Positions 6,349 through 10,577 of a stretch of 10,577 nt of DNA are shown piece by piece. This DNA is from an uncultured Lachnospiraceae bacterium. GTDB taxonomy: Bacteria > Bacillota > Clostridia > Lachnospirales > Lachnospiraceae. Below the pieces are notes generated by a model. That model saw only the letters and a list, made by a program, of their open reading frames with translations, did not search any database and was not told where the DNA came from. The stretch is from contig CALGGL010000174.1 of assembly GCA_937915975.1 (NCBI GenBank), positions 1 through 10,577 on the forward strand, in the 5' to 3' direction. Each line of letters opens with the position of its first letter. Position 1 is the stretch's first letter. The position numbers were made by a program, and so were the translations under genes.

Positions 6349-8283
6349 TTATTCACTGACAAGTAAGTCTTCACCGTCTTCATTTTTAGTCTTAAGCTTT
6401 GTTCCCTGATATTTTTCAAAAAGCTCAACAAATTCTTTACCGGAAAGATTTTCCTTTTCCATAAGAACCTTTGCAATGGCATCAAGGGTTGTCATATTTT
6501 TCTTAAGAAGCTTCAATGCCTTCTCATAGGAAGCCTTTATCAAATTCTTAACTTCATTATCAACCTTGGTTTCTGTTTCGGCTGAGCAGTTAAGAACTCT
6601 TCTTCTGTCGAGATATTCTCCTGTTATGCCCTCAAGCTGAACCATACCGAATTTATCTGACATACCATACATGGTTATCATGGTTCTTGCAACATTTGTA
6701 GCCTTTTCTATATCATTTGAAGCACCTGTTGTTATCGAATCAAATTTTAGTTCCTCAGCAGCACGTCCGGCAAGAGCTATAACAATCTCTTCTTCAAGCT
6801 CTTTCTTGGTCTCAAGCTGCTTTTCCTCCTCAGGAACCTGCCATACATATCCAAGTGCTCCGTTGGTTCTCGGTACAATGGTTATACGCTGAACCGGAAG
6901 TGTATTCTTCTGCAGGGCAGCCGCAAGCGCATGTCCGGTTTCGTGATATGCTACTATCTCCTTTTCCTTCTTGCTAAGCAGCTTTTCCTTCTTTTCCTTT
7001 CCTGCAAATACTATCTCTATAGCAGCGATAAGATCCTTTTGAGATACATATTCTCTTCCGTTTCTGACCGCGAGCAAAGCTCCTTCATTTATGATATTGG
7101 CGAGATCCGCACCAACAGCTCCTGATGTGGCAAGAGCAAGTTCCTTGAAATCAACCGTTTCATCCAGCTTAACATTTTTGGTATGAACCTTAAGAGTATC
7201 TATTCTTCCCTTTAAATCAGGCTTTGAAACTATAATTCTTCTGTCAAATCTTCCCGGACGAAGGAGTGCCTTGTCCAATACCTCAGGTCTGTTTGTAGCC
7301 GCAAGAATGATTATTCCCTTTGAGGTATCAAAACCATCCATCTCAGAAAGAAGCTGGTTAAGAGTCTGTTCTCTTTCGGAATCTCCTCCCGAATATCTTG
7401 TATCACGGCTTCTTCCTATGGCATCTATCTCATCGATAAAGATTATACATGGTGCCATAGTATTAGCCTTCTTAAATAATTCTCTTACTCTTGAAGCACC
7501 GAGTCCCACATACATTTCAACAAATTCAGAACCGGATATTGAAAAGAAAGGAACCTTGGCCTCTCCGGCAATTGCCTTGGCAAGAAGTGTCTTACCTGTT
7601 CCCGGAGGTCCCACAAGAAGTGCTCCTCTCGGAAGCTTGGCACCTATCTCAAGATATTTTTCCGGCTTCTCAAGGAAATCAACTATCTCTGTTAATGACT
7701 CCTTAGCCTCCTCCTGACCGGCAACATCTTCAAAGGTAACACCGGTTTCCTTTTCAACATACATTTTGGCATTATTCTTATTTACTCCCATAAATCCACC
7801 GCTTTTTGATGCGGAACGCATTATAAGCATCATAAGAATATAAAATGCCGCTATCATTATTCCGTAAGAAAGAATCGTAGAAACAATTGCATTTTTGCCT
7901 TCATCGATTTCTTCAAATTTGACACCCGCTTTCGCAAGCCTGTCAACTATCTTATAATCATCTGTTCTGATTACCGTATATGTTGTATCATTTACGGAAT
8001 CCTCACTTTCCTTCGGCTTAATTGTAATCTCATTATTATAAATCTTTACGCTTTCAACCTTTCCTTCGTCAAGCATGGTAAGAAACTCATCATAGGTTAT
8101 TTCTTCCTTTCCGAGATCCTTAAACTTGCTGAATCCCTGCCAAAAAAGAAGCGCCAAAAATACAGATGCAATAAGAAGTATAACCGGCATAGACGGTTTT
8201 TTCTTATTGTTGTTATTGTTATTACCCTGATTATTATTAGGGTTATTATTATTTTGGTTATTGCTTTGATTATTATTATCCAT
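6349..8283 (-). CDS. ftsH: ATP-dependent zinc metalloprotease FtsH
   Basis: Membrane-anchored hexameric AAA+ protease that extracts and degrades damaged membrane proteins and short-lived regulators. Residues 1-29 are an unusual cytoplasmic tail, almost all Asn and Gln, then KKK. Membrane segments lie at about 33-50 and 133-156, enclosing the small FtsH extracellular domain (about 55-130). The ATPase follows: GPPGTGKT Walker A (225-232), CIIFIDEID Walker B (279-287), sensor AATNRP (328-333) and LLRPGRFDRR with the arginine fingers (340-349). The protease domain has HETGH (447-451) and the third zinc ligand D524 in TGASND. Its 644 residues are normal for the family, and all catalytic residues are intact. 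RBS GGAG lies 7 bases before ATG at 8283. It follows the glyA terminator by only about 35 bases and I see no clear promoter there, so expression may partly depend on read-through. yfbR follows. Confidence 0.98.
   Translation of the reverse strand: MDNNNQSNNQNNNNPNNNQGNNNNNNKKKPSMPVILLIASVFLALLFWQGFSKFKDLGKEEITYDEFLTMLDEGKVESVKIYNNEITIKPKESEDSVNDTTYTVIRTDDYKIVDRLAKAGVKFEEIDEGKNAIVSTILSYGIMIAAFYILMMLIMRSASKSGGFMGVNKNNAKMYVEKETGVTFEDVAGQEEAKESLTEIVDFLEKPEKYLEIGAKLPRGALLVGPPGTGKTLLAKAIAGEAKVPFFSISGSEFVEMYVGLGASRVRELFKKANTMAPCIIFIDEIDAIGRSRDTRYSGGDSEREQTLNQLLSEMDGFDTSKGIIILAATNRPEVLDKALLRPGRFDRRIIVSKPDLKGRIDTLKVHTKNVKLDETVDFKELALATSGAVGADLANIINEGALLAVRNGREYVSQKDLIAAIEIVFAGKEKKEKLLSKKEKEIVAYHETGHALAAALQKNTLPVQRITIVPRTNGALGYVWQVPEEEKQLETKKELEEEIVIALAGRAAEELKFDSITTGASNDIEKATNVARTMITMYGMSDKFGMVQLEGITGEYLDRRRVLNCSAETETKVDNEVKNLIKASYEKALKLLKKNMTTLDAIAKVLMEKENLSGKEFVELFEKYQGTKLKTKNEDGEDLLVSE
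8197..8277 (-). repeat. AAT/AAC-rich low-complexity tract coding the Asn-rich FtsH tail
   Basis: On the coding strand this tract is a run of AAT and AAC codons broken by CAA, CCT, CAG and GGT, giving residues 3-29 of FtsH. The mix of AAT and AAC argues against a very recent pure trinucleotide expansion. The length may still vary between strains, and the tract lies before the first membrane segment. Confidence 0.8.
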
Positions 8284-8317
8284 AGTTATTCTCCATAACT
8301 TATAGTATATAAGCCTT

Positions 8318-8369
8318 AAAAATATTAAAGGCTATGTACATTAAGAACAATGCACAAGCCTTTAATATT
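8318..8369 (-). terminator. Intrinsic terminator of glyA
   Basis: A perfect 13-bp inverted repeat (AATATTAAAGGCT 8321-8333 with AGCCTTTAATATT 8357-8369) starts about 15 bases beyond the glyA stop. The loop can pair further (8334-8341 with 8349-8356) with one bulge and one wobble, giving a stem of about 21 bp. On the minus strand the stem runs into TTTTT (8318-8322). This is the strongest terminator in the window and separates glyA from ftsH. Confidence 0.8.
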
Positions 8370-8384
8370 ATTATTCCGTGTTTA

Positions 8385-9620
8385 TTACTTATAAAGAGGA
8401 TACTTATCAGTAATACTCTTTACAAGACTCATAGCCTTGTCATTATCCTTATCAATAACTGCTGCCTTTATTGCATCAGCAATAATGATCATATCATCCT
8501 CTTTAGCACCTCTTGTGGTAATTGCAGGGGTACCAAGTCTAATTCCGCTTGTTACAAACGGTGACTTAGGATCATTTGGAACCGTATTCTTATTTGCAGT
8601 TATATGTACTGAATCAAGAAGCTTCTCAACCTCTTTTCCTGTCATATCAAGGTTCTGTAAATCAACCAGCATAAGGTGGTTATCGGTACCGCCCGAAACT
8701 ATATTGAAGCCTCTTTCCATAAGAGCCTTTGCAAGCACCTCTGCGTTCTTCTTTACCTGAGCCATATATGCCTTATACTCATCTGACAAAGCTTCCTTAA
8801 AACAAACTGCCTTACCTGCGATAACGTGCATCAAAGGACCGCCCTGAATTCCCGGGAAAACTGCCTTGTTGAAGTTATACTTTTCATTTACCTCATTGCT
8901 GGAAAGAATAAGTCCTCCACGAGGTCCTCTTAAGGTCTTATGGGTAGTTGTGGTTGTAACATGAGCATAAGGAATAGGGCTCTCATGAAGTCCTGCTGCA
9001 ACAAGACCTGCTATGTGTGCCATATCTACCATAAGAACTGCTCCAACCTCATCAGCTATCTCTCTGAAGCGCTTAAAATCAATTGCTCTTGCATAAGCAG
9101 AAGCACCTGCCACGATAAGCTTTGGCTTGCACTCCTTCGCAATTCTTAACACCTCATCATAATCTATAAAGCCGTCGTCATTTACTCCGTAAGGTACAAC
9201 GTTAAAATACTTACCTGACATATTAACAGGTGAGCCGTGAGTAAGATGTCCGCCGTGAGCAAGGTTCATTCCCATAAATGTATCGCCCGGCTCCATAATT
9301 GCGAAGAAAACAGCCATATTTGCCTGTGCACCTGAATGAGGCTGAACATTGGCATATTCGCATCCAAATAACTCCTTAGCTCTCTCTCTTGCAAGATCCT
9401 CAACTACATCCACGTGCTCACATCCGCCGTAATATCTCTTTCCCGGATATCCTTCTGCATATTTGTTGGTGAGCGGGCTTCCCATAGCAGCCATAACTGC
9501 CTTTGAAACAATGTTCTCTGATGCTATAAGCTCTATATTGTCATTCTGCCTTTTAATCTCGGCAGTCATCGCATCAGCAACCTCGGAATCAACCTTTACA
9601 ATCTCGTCAAAATCGTACAT
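8385..9620 (-). CDS. glyA: Serine hydroxymethyltransferase
   Basis: PLP enzyme that interconverts serine and glycine while loading one-carbon units onto tetrahydrofolate; cytoplasmic dimer or tetramer. Seen: the amino-terminal [13 protein letters not shown] (31-43), [16 protein letters not shown] (51-66) with the substrate-binding Tyr and Glu residues, QPHSGAQAN (93-101), [13 protein letters not shown] (198-210) with PLP-contacting Asp199 and His202, and [15 protein letters not shown] (222-236), where Lys228 forms the Schiff base. The 411 residues match the usual bacterial length, ending [10 protein letters not shown], and nothing is missing. ATG at 9620 has GGAGG eight bases upstream. It has its own near-consensus promoter and a strong terminator, so it is probably a single-gene transcript. 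Confidence 0.98.
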   Translation of the reverse strand: MYDFDEIVKVDSEVADAMTAEIKRQNDNIELIASENIVSKAVMAAMGSPLTNKYAEGYPGKRYYGGCEHVDVVEDLARERAKELFGCEYANVQPHSGAQANMAVFFAIMEPGDTFMGMNLAHGGHLTHGSPVNMSGKYFNVVPYGVNDDGFIDYDEVLRIAKECKPKLIVAGASAYARAIDFKRFREIADEVGAVLMVDMAHIAGLVAAGLHESPIPYAHVTTTTTHKTLRGPRGGLILSSNEVNEKYNFNKAVFPGIQGGPLMHVIAGKAVCFKEALSDEYKAYMAQVKKNAEVLAKALMERGFNIVSGGTDNHLMLVDLQNLDMTGKEVEKLLDSVHITANKNTVPNDPKSPFVTSGIRLGTPAITTRGAKEDDMIIIADAIKAAVIDKDNDKAMSLVKSITDKYPLYK

Positions 9621-9712
9621 TTTTTCTAACCTCCATATTATTTTGTGTTTTTTTATTGCATATATTTATGTAATTCTTAACAACTAAAAATATCCATAAA
9701 AATTCGCTTCTT

Positions 9713-9741
9713 ATTATCTCACAAGTAATTTTTAGTGTCAA
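9713..9741 (-). promoter_or_regulatory. Strong promoter for glyA
   Basis: On the minus strand a perfect TTGACA (9736-9741) is followed after exactly 17 bases by GATAAT (9713-9718, 5 of 6), with a TGn extension just upstream of the -10 box. Transcription would start near 9706, leaving an AT-rich leader of about 86 bases (to 9621). I see no stable fold or known riboswitch in that leader, which is too short for a tandem glycine riboswitch. The leftward end of the preceding YihY gene's hairpin is next to the -35 box. Confidence 0.8.
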
Positions 9742-9746
9742 CAAAA

Positions 9747-9762
9747 CTGAAGCTTTTTTCAG
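9747..9762 (-). terminator. Weak hairpin after the YihY gene
   Basis: CTGAA (9747-9751) pairs with TTCAG (9758-9762) around a 6-base loop and is followed on the minus strand by TTTTG (9742-9746), just past the stop codon at 9765. With only five pairs it is a marginal intrinsic terminator, so some read-through into glyA is possible. Confidence 0.4.
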
Positions 9763-9764
9763 GC

Positions 9765-10544
9765 TTAATTATTTTGACCGGTTTCAATGTCTTGTTTTTC
9801 TTTTTTTCTCTGATTTTTACTCTTAAGCTTTTCAATCCTTTTTTTGCTTCTATCCTCTGATTTATCCATAATCCCACTGAAAAAATAATTAAATTCTGCG
9901 CCGAAAAAGACAATCTGCATACAGACATACAGCCACATCATTATAAGAATTATGGATGTAAGACTTCCGTACATATAGGATGCACTTGAAAGATGCTTTA
10001 TATAAAATGAAAAACCGCTTGTAACCAGCATCCACAGAAGTGCGGCAAATGCAGCACCCGGAATTTCTCTTACAAACCTTGTTTTTCGATTAGGAATCTG
10101 ATAATACATAAGCAGAATAAAGATAAGCACAACCACAAAGGTAAATGCATTTTTAAGACTTAAAATAAATGCAGTAGCATTAAAAAGCGACGGCCATTTT
10201 GAAATTATTCTTTTTGCTATGTCGGCGCCAAAGATGTGAACTACCATAAGTCCGCCCATAAGGAGCATAAACACCAAAGTATATAATACACTCCAGAGTC
10301 TTATAAAAATAAAGTTTTTCCTTTTTTCTACGGCATAAATCTTATCAAGTCCATTTGTAAGAGCCTGAATACCTTTTCCTGCAGACCAAAGAGAAACCAC
10401 AATAGTGATGATTGTAAAAGAGCTGCTGTTTGAATATACAATGTCGTCAACTATGTACATTATATAATCACGAAATGCATCCGGTGCAATATCAAGTACA
10501 TAAGAAATAATGTCTGTATTAATAAATGAGACCTTAGATGCTAT
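9765..10544 (-). CDS. YihY/BrkB family membrane protein, 5' end missing (259 codons)
   Basis: Polytopic inner-membrane protein of the YihY/virulence factor BrkB family. Its molecular function is unsettled; older links to ribonuclease BN (Rbn) were a misassignment. Counting from the first genomic codon at 10544, the family signature SLWSAGKGIQALTNGLDKIY is at 51-70. Membrane segments lie at about 44-58, 82-106, 131-150, 161-182 and 194-218. PGAAFAALLW and SYMYGSLTSIILIMMWLY, then the FFGAEFNY motif, end the conserved core. A basic, highly charged tail follows (228-259). The gene has no real start here: the open frame continues into the adapter, where a GTG at 10557-10559 and four more codons are not genomic. 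The first membrane segment and roughly the first 30-60 residues are beyond the contig. Family assignment is firm. Confidence 0.92.
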   Translation of the reverse strand: MASKVSFINTDIISYVLDIAPDAFRDYIMYIVDDIVYSNSSSFTIITIVVSLWSAGKGIQALTNGLDKIYAVEKRKNFIFIRLWSVLYTLVFMLLMGGLMVVHIFGADIAKRIISKWPSLFNATAFILSLKNAFTFVVVLIFILLMYYQIPNRKTRFVREIPGAAFAALLWMLVTSGFSFYIKHLSSASYMYGSLTSIILIMMWLYVCMQIVFFGAEFNYFFSGIMDKSEDRSKKRIEKLKSKNQRKKEKQDIETGQNN

Positions 10545-10577
10545 AGATCGGAAGAGCACACGTCTGAACTCCAGTCA
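10545..10577. other. Illumina TruSeq adapter sequence (not genomic)
   Basis: The final 33 bases, starting AGATCGGAAGAGC and ending GAACTCCAGTCA, are identical to the standard Illumina TruSeq read-1 3' adapter, full length and ending exactly at the window edge. This is untrimmed library sequence carried into the assembly. Genomic sequence stops at about 10544. No biological feature should be called here. Confidence 0.99.

Noticed and set aside
7271..7717. Plus-strand open frame of 148 codons opposite ftsH
   Set aside because: Shadow of the FtsH ATPase domain coding strand, which is fully conserved; no RBS.
8197..8277. Repeat array resembling CRISPR or a minisatellite
   Set aside because: It is an irregular AAT/AAC codon run inside ftsH, with no spacers or fixed-length repeats.
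9621..9706. Possible riboswitch in the glyA leader
   Set aside because: Only about 86 very AT-rich bases with no stable paired regions or glycine/THF aptamer landmarks.

Overview
The window looks like chromosomal DNA of a low-GC Firmicute, most likely a Lachnospiraceae-type clostridium. That rests on codon choice (CTT, ATA and AGA preferred), AGGAGG-type ribosome binding sites, a DUF4250 gene and an Asn-rich FtsH amino terminus. The taxonomy is inference. It appears to be a short-read metagenomic or draft contig, because its last 33 bases (10545-10577) are an Illumina TruSeq adapter and not genome.

Layout, left to right. Positions 1-1307 (minus) hold the first 435 codons of leuS, whose composition changes abruptly in three zones. 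A hairpin and a leuS promoter lie at 1344-1391. Next, read leftwards, is a three-gene operon: an AI-2E family membrane protein (2512-3960), a degenerate CobL/CbiE-CbiT-like protein that seems to have lost its SAM-binding loop (1593-2495), and a 61-aa DUF4250 protein (1406-1591). Divergent from this operon, with good promoters for both directions in the 226-bp gap, is a lone AAA_14/DUF4143-type ATPase (4187-5506, plus). A 133-bp nested palindrome (5528-5660) separates it from convergent yfbR (5707-6294). Then come ftsH (6349-8283), a strong glyA terminator (8318-8369), glyA (8385-9620) with a near-consensus promoter, and the 3' part of a YihY/BrkB family gene (9765-10544) running off the right end into the adapter.

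Most genes are housekeeping: leucyl-tRNA charging, 5'-deoxynucleotidase activity, membrane proteolysis and serine/glycine one-carbon metabolism. I saw no phage gene, CRISPR array, rRNA, tRNA or recognisable riboswitch. No gene-free stretch exceeds 300 bases; the longest are 3961-4186 and 5507-5706, and both are described.

The items most worth a second look are the apparently non-catalytic CobL paralog in an operon without other cobalamin genes, the nested palindromic element, the compositionally mosaic leuS (recombinant or misassembled), and the adapter, which creates a false start codon for the YihY gene.
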